The translations under genes were made by a program, and so were the position numbers. The notes below the pieces were generated by a model. It had not been told where the DNA came from. It saw only the letters and a program-made list of their open reading frames with translations, and made no database searches. 35,338 nucleotides of DNA from Candidatus Glassbacteria bacterium (GTDB lineage: Bacteria > Gemmatimonadota > Glassbacteria > GWA2-58-10), in assembly GCA_019456185.1 (NCBI GenBank), contig VRUH01000004.1:75131-110468 (forward strand), written 5' to 3'. Of this stretch, positions 6,599 through 13,920 are shown one piece after another; positions within the stretch are counted from its first letter, which is position 1, and the number at the start of each line of letters is the position of its first letter.

Positions 6599-7780
6599 TC
6601 AGAGCGACCTGGAGCGGCCGGTTTTACCCTCTCCGGCCAGGTTGCATTCAAAATGCCGCCAGGCTTCGGCCGCGAATTTCGGCAGGATCTCCGTGCGCAG
6701 CTTACGCATCGCGTCCAGCGCGGCGCGGGCCGGGTCGATCCCGAAACCTTTCAGCGGATATACGTTGCCGAACAGCATCGAGCCGCCGCCGGGTTCACTG
6801 ATGCTCAGGGCGGCGCTCCAGCGGCTGAAATGGAATCCCGGCTCGATCTTGTAGCCGGTCTCTTCGGTCACTACCAGGCTGACTATGGGCAGCGCGCCCG
6901 CCGCGGCCGCTTCAGATGACCGCTCGATTCCGAACCCCTCATCCCGCAGGTCCGCTTCCAGAGCGCTTTGGATTGACCGGCCGCCGTCATCTGCCGGGAC
7001 ATCGCCGCCCGGGAATTCGAGCTCACCCACGCTCACCCTGCGCAGCGGAATACTGAGCGCCCGCGCCCGGTCCACGAGCTGCTGACGGACCATCGCAATC
7101 CGGCTGCCGGTTGCGGGATCCGTCAGCACGCTCAATTGTCCGGTCAGTTCGAGCGCCTCCGCCACCAGGTCCCAGGCGCGGTGCGGGTAGCCCAGGCTCT
7201 CCATTCTCCGGCTCTCGGCCAGCTGGCTTTCGGCGGTTGATACCCGCGCCTTGGCAAGCTGTTCCAGGCGCGAGGTTTCGTTTTCCAGTGACTCGACAGG
7301 ATAACGGGCAAGCACGTGGGCGTTCCAGGAGGTTTTCACGGACCTATCCCCGGTAATTGTCTGTTTTTCGTAATAAGTTTCGATCCGTTTGAGGCCGACA
7401 ATCCTGCTGTTGCCTGCCAGTTCGATCCTGTCGGCCAGCAGGACATCCGCTTCGCTGCGCAGTCTGTCGTAGTTGAACGAAGCCTCCAGGCCGATCGCGG
7501 TTACGATCTGCCGGACGACATCGGCGGCCGCGTCGTTCTCGGCTGCTTCAAGGCTGGGAGCGTTGGTGGCGCGGCCGACGAAATACAGATAGGTCCGGTC
7601 GGCATCCGGGGTTCGCACGGTCCATTCCGGTGCGCGGCGATGGGAGCGCTGGATCTCGATTTCCCCGCCTGCCAGCCGGCCTCCCGCCGGCAGGGCGGGA
7701 GCGCACAACACTCCGGCCGCAACCAGCGGGAAGATCCATCTCGTCCGGAACTGTCCGGCGTATCGCGGCATCCGGCGCAT
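6599..7780 (-). CDS. LPP20-like exported protein
   Basis: The signal region reads MRRMPRYAGQFRTRWIFPLV and continues hydrophobic to APALPAGG. I place the start at ATG 7780 behind AGGGGGT; ATG 7810, four bases after the stop of the upstream gene, and ATG 7771 are alternatives. The mature part starts with 'RAPEWTVRTPDADRTYLYFV' and 'LEAAENDAAADVVRQIV', the pattern of the LPP20/FlgT-N family (an 'x-P-x-W' start, then an Ala-rich helix ending in a QI-type strand). A helical middle follows, then a C-terminal domain of about 150 residues with 'RRVSVGELEFPGG', 'LEADLRDEGFGIE' and 'LPIVSLVVTEETG', similar in style to penicillin-binding-protein activator or FlgO modules. Length is about 393 residues. 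It is the middle gene of an operon with an LPP20 lipoprotein and a PEGA/FGE protein and is presumably periplasmic. No enzyme motif is visible. Confidence 0.75.
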   Translation of the reverse strand: MRRMPRYAGQFRTRWIFPLVAAGVLCAPALPAGGRLAGGEIEIQRSHRRAPEWTVRTPDADRTYLYFVGRATNAPSLEAAENDAAADVVRQIVTAIGLEASFNYDRLRSEADVLLADRIELAGNSRIVGLKRIETYYEKQTITGDRSVKTSWNAHVLARYPVESLENETSRLEQLAKARVSTAESQLAESRRMESLGYPHRAWDLVAEALELTGQLSVLTDPATGSRIAMVRQQLVDRARALSIPLRRVSVGELEFPGGDVPADDGGRSIQSALEADLRDEGFGIERSSEAAAAGALPIVSLVVTEETGYKIEPGFHFSRWSAALSISEPGGGSMLFGNVYPLKGFGIDPARAALDAMRKLRTEILPKFAAEAWRHFECNLAGEGKTGRSRSL

Positions 7781-7814
7781 ACCCCCTGATAAGATCAACG
7801 GATCCGCCATCGGC

Positions 7815-8414
7815 TCAGTAGGTGGGCAGACCCTTGTCAAGGGCCTCCAGAACTTCCTGGGCCTGGGCGTTGTTCTGCCGGCGGATCTCGGCCTGGGTCC
7901 CGCGTGCGGCCAGGGCGACTGCCTTGTCGTACTCCGCGATGGGGTAACGGACCAGGGTATAGACATTGAAGAAGTAGCGGATGCCGCCGGGCGTGTATCG
8001 CTCGACCTTCTCGGTGTAGCTTTCCAGCTCCTTGACACCGTTGGCGACAGTCTTGCTCAGGATTTTCAGTCCGTCCTCGGTCACGCTGCCGACATCGTCG
8101 CGTGTCTCGGCCAGACCGGTCTCCACGCGGGCTTTCTTGTAGTCGATCAGGCCCTGGGCCTGGATCATCTCCAGCACCTGGCGGATCGCGTTGCTGCGTG
8201 CATCGGTGAGGCCGTCCTCCAGCGACAGCGCGCCGGTCTTGAAGCCGCGGAAGAAATAGTACTCATCGCTTTCGCCGGGGATTTTCTTGATCCAGCCGGG
8301 CTTGTTCCCGCTGCTTTCGACCAGTCGTTCGCTGCCGATGGCGGTCAGTTTGTGGCTGCTGCAGCCGGCCGCGATAACGCCGGCCAGGATGATTAAGCTC
8401 AAAGTCTTCAACAT
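7815..8414 (-). CDS. LPP20-family lipoprotein
   Basis: ATG 8414 lies behind a perfect AGGAGG. A lipoprotein signal runs to the lipobox IAAGC, so Cys18 should be lipidated and the protein anchored to a membrane, probably the outer one. The mature part reads KPGWIKKIPGESDEYYFFRG, then 'LTDARSNAIRQVLEMIQAQG', and ends with 'YFFNVYTLVRYP' and 'AVALAARG'. These are the usual elements of LPP20/LpoB-neighbour lipoproteins, whose single domain is about 110 residues. Total length is 199 residues. It heads the three-gene operon and sits about 47 bases downstream of the likely sigma-54 start site. Such proteins are found with flagellar (FlgO/FlgP/FlgT-like) or envelope assembly genes. No flagellar gene is present here, so a different envelope role is inferred. 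Confidence 0.85.
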   Translation of the reverse strand: MLKTLSLIILAGVIAAGCSSHKLTAIGSERLVESSGNKPGWIKKIPGESDEYYFFRGFKTGALSLEDGLTDARSNAIRQVLEMIQAQGLIDYKKARVETGLAETRDDVGSVTEDGLKILSKTVANGVKELESYTEKVERYTPGGIRYFFNVYTLVRYPIAEYDKAVALAARGTQAEIRRQNNAQAQEVLEALDKGLPTY

Positions 8415-8471
8415 CTTTTTCCTCCTGAGTAAAACAGGTTCGGGTTAACTGAAGTTTTGCCTAGTCGATTG

Positions 8472-8487
8472 AGCAAGAGATATGCCA
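8472..8487 (-). promoter_or_regulatory. Sigma-54 (-24/-12) promoter of the LPP20 operon
   Basis: On the minus strand TGGCAT (8487-8482), five bases, then TTGCT (8476-8472) matches the sigma-54 consensus TGGCAC-N5-TTGCA/T with one mismatch and exact spacing (GG-N10-GC). The start would fall near 8461, leaving a short leader before the strong ribosome binding site of the gene starting at 8414. It would need an NtrC-type activator; one is encoded at 29499. Confidence 0.65.
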
Positions 8488-8764
8488 CAATTTTCGTCAG
8501 ACAGGGATGGACGGAAAACGGTTAACCATTGCGGGCTTAGCAGGCAGGAATTCAAGCGCTGCCCGCGGGGGGCCGGTAACTTTGTCCGGGAAAGGTATAA
8601 ATTGCCGCCCGCATAATTCGTCACTGGCTTTATGATGGAAAGGGCTTTTGCCGGACCGGTTAAATTTCGGCTTGCCTTCGTCCCGTGCGACCGGTATTTT
8701 TCGCAGGGTTGAGATTTGATTTTCGACTTATTTCAAACGCAGATTACGAGCCGGAGCGCGGGCT
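8488..8764. other. Intergenic region between divergent LPP20 and oxidoreductase operons
   Basis: No coding sequence is supported here. Activator sites for the sigma-54 promoter would be expected in this stretch. I see GGTTAACC (a palindrome near 8522) and GCGGGC...GCCCGC inverted arms, but nothing matching the inverted repeat at 30894. No convincing sigma-70 promoter for the rightward operon was found; a TATAAA-like box near 8597 has no good -35. Confidence 0.4.
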
Positions 8765-9325
8765 TTGACAGAGATCAGGATTCACGGCCGGGGAGGCCAG
8801 GGCGCGGTGGCCGCGGCCCACGTGCTGGCGATTTCCCTGTTTGCCGAGGGCAAATGGGTGCAGGCATTCCCTCACTTCGGGGTCGAGAGGCGCGGCGCGC
8901 CGGTGGCCGCTTTCGTCCGTTTCGACACCGACCCAATCGAGCTGCGCTGTCACATCTACCACCCTGATTACGTTATCGTATTAGACCCAACTCTGTGCGA
9001 TACCGGCGCCGTAACCGAGGGCCTGGCTCCCGGTGCCTCGGTTCTGCTCAACTCCGACGCCGATCCCGTGGAACTCGAGAAGTTCAAGGAGTACCGGATC
9101 GCCACTGTCGACGCCAGCTCGATAGCCATCGGGCACAAGCTCGGCAGCCCGGCCAGCCCGATAGTCAACACGGCGATCCTGGGGGCGTTCGCCAGGTTCT
9201 CAGAGCTGGTATCCCTGGAGAGCTTAATCGAATCGATCGGCAAACTGATCAAGCGAAAAACCGAATCCAATATCGCCGCCGTGCGCGAGTCCTACGAAAA
9301 GTTACGCGTGGCTGTATCGTCTTGA
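8765..9325 (+). CDS. 2-oxoacid:ferredoxin oxidoreductase, gamma subunit
   Basis: The 186-residue protein starts with TTG (GGAG upstream) and the typical gamma-subunit N-terminus 'IRIHGRGGQGAVAAAHVLA'. It continues with 'FPHFGVERRGAPVAAFVR' and 'VLDPTLC', all hallmarks of the POR_N-type catalytic gamma domain. In the complex the gamma subunit helps form the CoA-binding region; the enzyme oxidatively decarboxylates a 2-oxoacid (pyruvate, 2-oxoglutarate or branched-chain) to acyl-CoA with reduction of ferredoxin. It is first in a four-gene operon (gamma, delta-GltD, alpha, beta) with short spacings. The order resembles four-subunit PorGDAB enzymes. The substrate cannot be decided from the motifs seen. 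Confidence 0.9.
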   Translation: MTEIRIHGRGGQGAVAAAHVLAISLFAEGKWVQAFPHFGVERRGAPVAAFVRFDTDPIELRCHIYHPDYVIVLDPTLCDTGAVTEGLAPGASVLLNSDADPVELEKFKEYRIATVDASSIAIGHKLGSPASPIVNTAILGAFARFSELVSLESLIESIGKLIKRKTESNIAAVRESYEKLRVAVSS

Positions 9326-9352
9326 CAACTCAACGGTGCGAGAGGTGACTCC

Positions 9353-11026
9353 TTGAGTCCCGAGCGGGATAAAGACAAGCGGAATACCCTGCCCGAAGTA
9401 TCTTCCAGCACAGCGGACATGCAATGGAACCGGACCGGCGACTGGAGCTTTTTCGCACCGGTCTACACCGACCGGACCGCTCCGTGCGCGGTCAAGTGCC
9501 CGCTGAAAGTTCCGGTCAATAATTACATGCACCTGGTCAACGGGGGAAGCCACCGGGAAGCGTGGGAGGCGATTGTGGCCGCCAACCCGCTGCCGTCCGT
9601 TACCGGACGGGTGTGCTACCACGACTGCGAAGGCGGCTGCAACCGCCGCGAGTTCGACGATGCGCTCAATATCCACGGTATCGAGCGCTTCCTGGGCGAT
9701 ACCGCAATCGATAAGGGCTGGGACCTGCCGGCTCCGCCCGATGACGCGGCAGCCGCGCCGGTGGCGATCCTGGGCAGCGGTCCGGCGGGGCTGGGCTGCG
9801 CCTACGCCCTGCGCATGGCCGGTTACCCGGTGGAAATTTACGAGCGCGAAAACGCACCCGGCGGGATGCTGAGAGTGGGGGTGCCTGAGTTCCGCATGCC
9901 CCGCAAGCTGCTGGATGCGGAACTGACCCGCCTGGAGCGGATCGGGGTCCGCTTTCGCTGCGGGGAGAATATCGAGGAGCTGGAAAGTATCCGCACTCAG
10001 GTGCTGGGCGTGTTCCTGGCCAGCGGGGCGCATGGCTCGCGCGAGGCCGGGGTGGAGGGGGCGGACCTGGACGGGGTCCATTTCGGCCTGGACTATCTTA
10101 AAGCTTATAACGGCGGTACGCCTCACGAAACCGGGGGGCGGGTGGCGGTGATCGGCGGAGGCAACACCAGCCTGGACGTGGCCCGCGCCAGCCGTCGCCT
10201 GGGCGCCGAGGTCGACCTGTACTACCGCCGTACCGAGGCCGAGATGCCGGCCCACCCGGAAGAGCTCGAGGAGGCCCGCGCCGAGGGGGTCCGCTTCCAT
10301 TTCCAGGTTGCCCCGGAAGCGCTGCTCGACGGCAGCGGCGGCCGGGTGGCCCGGATTCGGATGATTCGCATGGAGCAGGGCCGGCCCGATGAGAGCGGCC
10401 GGGCGCGGCCGGTGCCGGTTGAGGGCAGCGGGTTCGAGGTCGAGGCGGCAACCGTGGTTTTCGCAATCGGCGAGAGGCCGGAGTTAGGCTATCTAGGAGA
10501 TAACGGGGCGCGCGCCGGCGGCTGTCTGGCCGTGGACGGCTACGGACGGACCGGCATTCCGGGCGTGTTCGCCGGCGGGGATATCGTGCCCGGCGAGAAC
10601 TCGGTGAGCCATGCCCTGGCCGACGGGATAGCCGCCGGGCGCAACATGGCGGCCATGCTGCAGAGCTACGGCCCGGAGAAGATCAAAAACGCCGAGGATG
10701 ACGCAGTGCCGGCGGGCCGGATCAATTTCGACTATTTCAGCAAAGCGCCCCGGCTCGAACCGTCCACCAGCCTGAGCACGAAGCCGAGCGGCAACGGTGA
10801 GACCAGTATCACGCTCGAGGATTCCGCGGCCCGCGACGAGGCGGGGAGGTGTTTCAACTGTGGCACCTGCGTGGACTGCGACATCTGCCTCGTGTTCTGT
10901 CCCGACCTGGCGATCTACTGCCGAGAGGGCTCCTACCTGGTGCGTACCGAGTACTGCAAGGGCTGCGGAATCTGCGCCGAGGAGTGCCCGCGCGGGGTGA
11001 TCTCGATGGAGAAAAAGGACAAGTGA
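9353..11026 (+). CDS. Fused GltD-like NAD(P)H flavoprotein and ferredoxin-type delta subunit
   Basis: 557 residues, TTG start behind AGAGGTG. The N-terminal Cys-rich segment (C45, C49, C88, C92, C96) matches the FeS region of glutamate-synthase small-subunit-like proteins. An FAD-binding motif follows (AILGSGPAGLGCAYALRMAG, about 138-157), then a second dinucleotide motif for NAD(P)H ('AVIGGGNTSLDVARASRRLG', about 265-284) and the FAD-closing 'GVFAGGDIVPGENSV'. The C-terminus is a 2x[4Fe-4S] ferredoxin like POR delta (C506, C509, C512, C516 and C535, C538, C541, C545) with extra C500 and C503. Embedded between gamma and alpha genes, and overlapping alpha's start by four bases, it should route electrons between the oxidoreductase clusters and NAD(P)(H). 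In most four-subunit enzymes delta is a separate small ferredoxin. The glutamate synthase large subunit is absent nearby, so GltD function is unlikely. Confidence 0.88.
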   Translation: MSPERDKDKRNTLPEVSSSTADMQWNRTGDWSFFAPVYTDRTAPCAVKCPLKVPVNNYMHLVNGGSHREAWEAIVAANPLPSVTGRVCYHDCEGGCNRREFDDALNIHGIERFLGDTAIDKGWDLPAPPDDAAAAPVAILGSGPAGLGCAYALRMAGYPVEIYERENAPGGMLRVGVPEFRMPRKLLDAELTRLERIGVRFRCGENIEELESIRTQVLGVFLASGAHGSREAGVEGADLDGVHFGLDYLKAYNGGTPHETGGRVAVIGGGNTSLDVARASRRLGAEVDLYYRRTEAEMPAHPEELEEARAEGVRFHFQVAPEALLDGSGGRVARIRMIRMEQGRPDESGRARPVPVEGSGFEVEAATVVFAIGERPELGYLGDNGARAGGCLAVDGYGRTGIPGVFAGGDIVPGENSVSHALADGIAAGRNMAAMLQSYGPEKIKNAEDDAVPAGRINFDYFSKAPRLEPSTSLSTKPSGNGETSITLEDSAARDEAGRCFNCGTCVDCDICLVFCPDLAIYCREGSYLVRTEYCKGCGICAEECPRGVISMEKKDK

Positions 11027-12180
11027 AATCCCTGATTACAGGCAACGATGCTGTTTCCACCGCCGTGCGTCTGGCGCGGGTGGAGGTGATCGCCGCCTAC
11101 CCGATCACGCCCCAGACCAGTATCTCCGAGAAACTGAGCCTGTACTGCAGCGAGGGAACGCTGGACGCGGATTTTATCATGGTCGAGAGCGAGCACAGCG
11201 CCCTGGCCACCGTGATCGGCGCGGCCAGCACGGGGGTGCGCACGTTCACGGCCACCAGCAGCCAGGGTCTGGCGCTGATGCACGAACTGCTGCACTGGGC
11301 CAGTGGCGCGCGGCTGCCGATCGTGATGGCCAATGTCAACCGCGCGCTGGGCGCACCGTGGAGTATCTGGGGCGACCAGACCGACAGCCTGGCCCAGCGC
11401 GACACCGGCTGGCTCCAGTTCTACTGCGAGAGCTGCCAGGAGGTGCTGGACACCACGCTGATGGCTTTCGCCGTGGCCGAGACTGTCAACACGCCGGTGA
11501 TGGTGATGCTCGACGGGTTTTTCCTCAGCCACACCGCCGAGCCGGTGGAGGTGCCGGAGCCGGAGGAGGTCGACTCGTTTCTCGGCGGCCGTCCCGAGCC
11601 ACCCGCCCTGGTGGACCCATCCGAACCCCATACCCTGCACGCGGTTACCAGTCCCGAGTATTTCATGGAATTCAAGCACCGTCAGTTCAAAGCCGCGGAG
11701 CAGGGGGAACAAGCTGCAATAGAGGTCGCTCAGGGGTTTGAGAAGAAATTCGGCCGCAGTTACCCGATGACGGAAAATTTCATGTGCGCCGACGCCGAGA
11801 CCGTGCTGGTCACCAGCGGCACGGCCGCCGGCACGGTGCGCCACGTGGTGCGCAAACTTCGCGAGCAGGGCAGGAAGGTTGGCATGATGCGGGTGCGGAT
11901 GTTCCGCCCCTACCCGTTCGACGAGGTGCGGGAGATAATCGCGGGGGCCAAACGGGTGGCCGTGCTGGAGCGGGCGATATCCCCGGGCAGCGAGGGGGTG
12001 ATGGCCCAGGAGCTGCGCTCGGCCGCCTATGGCCTTGACGACGCACCGCGGATTTACGATTTTGTCACCGGACTCGGCGGGCGGGATATCGTGCCGGAGT
12101 ATATCGAGCAGATGGTGGAGCTGGTGGAAAACGGCGCGGATAAGCTTGAGAGAGTTAATTGGCTGGGGTTGAAAGAGTGA
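11023..12180 (+). CDS. 2-oxoacid:ferredoxin oxidoreductase, alpha subunit
   Basis: GTG 11023 overlaps the TGA of the preceding gene (GTGA), so translation is coupled; a longer in-frame extension to 10849 lies inside the upstream gene and was discarded. The 385-residue product opens with 'LITGNDAVSTAVRLARVEVI' and the family motif 'AAYPITPQTSISEKLS'. It also has 'FIMVESEHSALATVIGAAST' and 'ARLPIVMANVNRALGAPWSI'. These are standard for the POR alpha subunit, which carries the pyrimidine-binding half of the TPP site and a domain II region ('VLVTSGTAAGTVRHVVRKL'). Together with beta it forms the thiamine diphosphate active site. Length is normal for separate alpha chains (about 390). Substrate not determined. 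Confidence 0.93.
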   Translation: MKSLITGNDAVSTAVRLARVEVIAAYPITPQTSISEKLSLYCSEGTLDADFIMVESEHSALATVIGAASTGVRTFTATSSQGLALMHELLHWASGARLPIVMANVNRALGAPWSIWGDQTDSLAQRDTGWLQFYCESCQEVLDTTLMAFAVAETVNTPVMVMLDGFFLSHTAEPVEVPEPEEVDSFLGGRPEPPALVDPSEPHTLHAVTSPEYFMEFKHRQFKAAEQGEQAAIEVAQGFEKKFGRSYPMTENFMCADAETVLVTSGTAAGTVRHVVRKLREQGRKVGMMRVRMFRPYPFDEVREIIAGAKRVAVLERAISPGSEGVMAQELRSAAYGLDDAPRIYDFVTGLGGRDIVPEYIEQMVELVENGADKLERVNWLGLKE

Positions 12181-12204
12181 TACTTACTATTGAGGTGTTT
12201 TAAA

Positions 12205-13104
12205 ATGCAAGCCACCGATTACAGTTCGAACAAAGACCTCAAGGACGAGCCGTTCGGCTGCGGCAACCTGGCCTGCCCCGGTTGCGGCGAGCCGATAGCG
12301 ATGCGCGAGGTGCTCAACGCGCTCGACGGCGACGCGGTGATCGTGATCCCGGCCTGCTGCGGCTCGATTATCGACGGCCTGTTTCCCTACACGTCTGCCC
12401 GGGTACCGGTGCTGCACACGCCGTTCGCCACGGCGGCAAGCACCAGCGCCGGAGTGCTCCACGGCCTTCGCCGCCTGGGCAACAAGCACACCACAGTGGT
12501 GGCCTGGGCGGGTGACGGCGGCACCTACGACATAGGTCTTCAGGCTCTTTCAAGCACGGTGGAGCGCAACGAGGAGTTCCTCTATATCTGCTACGACAAC
12601 GAGGCCTACATGAACACCGGGATTCAGCGCAGCAGCAGCACACCGCTCCTGGCCTGGACCACCACCACTCCCGAGGGCGATCTCAAGCAGGTGCCCAAGA
12701 AGAATATTATCGATATCATGGCCGCCCACCGGATTCCCTACGTTAGCGCCGCCACGATCGCCTACCCGGACGACCTGGTGGCGAAAGTCAGGCGGGCGAA
12801 GGAGACGCCGGGCAGTAAGTTCATCAACATCCTTTCGCCCTGCCCGACCGGCTGGCAGAGCAAGACCAACCTCTCGATCAAGATCAGCCGGCTGGCCGTA
12901 CGCAGTAATGTCTATCCGCTCTACGAAGTGTTCAACGGCGAAAGGCTGGTTCTTCGCGACAACCCGGACCCCGTACCGGTACGGGAGTACATGGAGCTGC
13001 AGGGCCGCTTCCACGCGCTGACGGACGATGAAGTGGAGCAGGTCCAGCGCCATGTGGACCATGTCTGGGAGCGGCTGCGCGGCCGCGCCGACGAACTGAC
13101 CTGA
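12205..13104 (+). CDS. 2-oxoacid:ferredoxin oxidoreductase, beta subunit (TPP-binding)
   Basis: The start at ATG 12205 follows GAGGTG at a good distance; a TTG 15 bases upstream overlaps that site and was rejected. The 299-residue product has the Cys cluster 'FGCGNLACPGCGEP' near residues 17-30 (a [4Fe-4S] ligand set with a later Cys). It also has the TPP-binding motif beginning GDGGTYDIG at about 103 and ending with the YDNEAYMNTG segment, which binds the diphosphate through Mg2+. This is the catalytic partner of alpha. It closes the operon. A possible terminator with a T7 tract lies about 60 bases downstream. Confidence 0.93.
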   Translation: MQATDYSSNKDLKDEPFGCGNLACPGCGEPIAMREVLNALDGDAVIVIPACCGSIIDGLFPYTSARVPVLHTPFATAASTSAGVLHGLRRLGNKHTTVVAWAGDGGTYDIGLQALSSTVERNEEFLYICYDNEAYMNTGIQRSSSTPLLAWTTTTPEGDLKQVPKKNIIDIMAAHRIPYVSAATIAYPDDLVAKVRRAKETPGSKFINILSPCPTGWQSKTNLSIKISRLAVRSNVYPLYEVFNGERLVLRDNPDPVPVREYMELQGRFHALTDDEVEQVQRHVDHVWERLRGRADELT

Positions 13105-13165
13105 ACGGGGCTGTCGCTGCCACGAAAAGCGTGTTTTTGCGATAAAAAAGGAAGTTGAAAGAATT

Positions 13166-13189
13166 ATTGCGGCAGGAAGCAATTTTTTT
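13166..13189 (+). terminator. Short hairpin with T-tract after the oxidoreductase operon
   Basis: ATTGC (13166-13170) and GCAAT (13179-13183) flank an 8-base loop and are followed by a run of T to 13189. The stem is only five pairs, but the T-tract and position after the last gene fit an intrinsic terminator. Confidence 0.4.
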
Positions 13190-13261
13190 CGACTTTAGTA
13201 TTGCATTACGGGGCGAAGATAGATAGAATAGTAGGAGAGTATTTTGTAAGGTTGTGCTAAG

Positions 13262-13267
13262 TATAAT
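13262..13267 (+). promoter_or_regulatory. Possible -10 box before the membrane protein gene
   Basis: A perfect TATAAT lies 23 bases before GTG 13291, but no good -35 at 16-18 bases is visible and the implied leader would be very short. Confidence 0.25.
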
Positions 13268-13290
13268 ACAGGCAAAGGGTTAACATATTG

Positions 13291-13914
13291 GTGGCACCGG
13301 CTAAAAATACCTGGCGCTCGCTCGGTTTGAATGTGCTGGGAGGAGTGTCCGCTTTTTTTATTGCCCAGGGAATCGCCTCGGCCGCCGATGTTTTTCTTGT
13401 CCTTCCCCAGGGAATAACCACCGCCATTTTCGTCACATCCTATTCCGGCATGGTAGTCGTTTTTGTGATCAGGGTCTGGGAAGACGCCACGGTTCTGACC
13501 CAGGATTTGAAGATCCTGATTATCACCGAGGAGCAGGAGATGCTCCAGGCTGACCACAACGCTCCGCAGATCCAGCCGACCTTGTTCGACAAGGAGACAT
13601 ACGAGGCATTTAAAGCACTGTTCTGCTGTTTACCAAGGGAGTTTACGGTAATCAAGCTCAACAGACTGTTTTTCCTGGAAAAGCTGGGTGAATTTCCCAA
13701 CATCAAGATGCAGGAGCTGGTCAGGGACCAGAAAGCTTTCTCCCAGTTGCTGAGTTGCCTCAAATCAGCTAATTATATCAGGACCGACGGGTTTTCATTT
13801 TCAGTCCAGCCCGGAACGTGGGAAACAAAAAGGCAGGAAATGCAAGCGAACCAGCAGGAGTTCAACCGCTGGCGAAGTGTGGCCAACGGTCTGCTTGGGG
13901 TGTCATCGAACTGA
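13291..13914 (+). CDS. Hypothetical membrane protein with cytoplasmic C-terminal domain
   Basis: I chose GTG 13291; TTG 13288 directly before it is equally possible. AAAGGG lies 10-15 bases upstream. The 207-residue product has two membrane segments (about 12-30, LGLNVLGGVSAFFIAQGIAS, and about 42-60, TTAIFVTSYSGMVVVFVIRV), then about 145 residues of charged, mostly helical sequence rich in Gln, Glu, Phe and Leu (TLFDKETYEAFKALFCCLP, LNRLFFLEKLG, RSVANGLLG). No catalytic motif is seen. Its helical tail with a winged-helix-like length could be a DNA- or protein-binding module, but this is guesswork. It ends six bases from the convergent FapA gene. Function unknown. Confidence 0.7.
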   Translation: MAPAKNTWRSLGLNVLGGVSAFFIAQGIASAADVFLVLPQGITTAIFVTSYSGMVVVFVIRVWEDATVLTQDLKILIITEEQEMLQADHNAPQIQPTLFDKETYEAFKALFCCLPREFTVIKLNRLFFLEKLGEFPNIKMQELVRDQKAFSQLLSCLKSANYIRTDGFSFSVQPGTWETKRQEMQANQQEFNRWRSVANGLLGVSSN

Positions 13915-13920
13915 AATTTC

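Noticed and set aside
6599-8038. Longer start for the second LPP20-like protein
   Set aside because: The first 76 codons overlap the upstream lipoprotein gene in another frame and read as Arg/Pro/Ser noise. A signal peptide begins at 7780.
8589-8602. TATAAA-like box before the oxidoreductase operon
   Set aside because: No -35 at an acceptable distance.
9302-10300. 332-codon open frame antisense to the GltD-like fusion
   Set aside because: Low-complexity shadow. The sense protein has full FeS/FAD/NAD motifs.
10849-11022. Upstream extension of the alpha-subunit frame
   Set aside because: Lies inside the ferredoxin end of the preceding gene. GTG 11023 starts exactly where the family motif begins.
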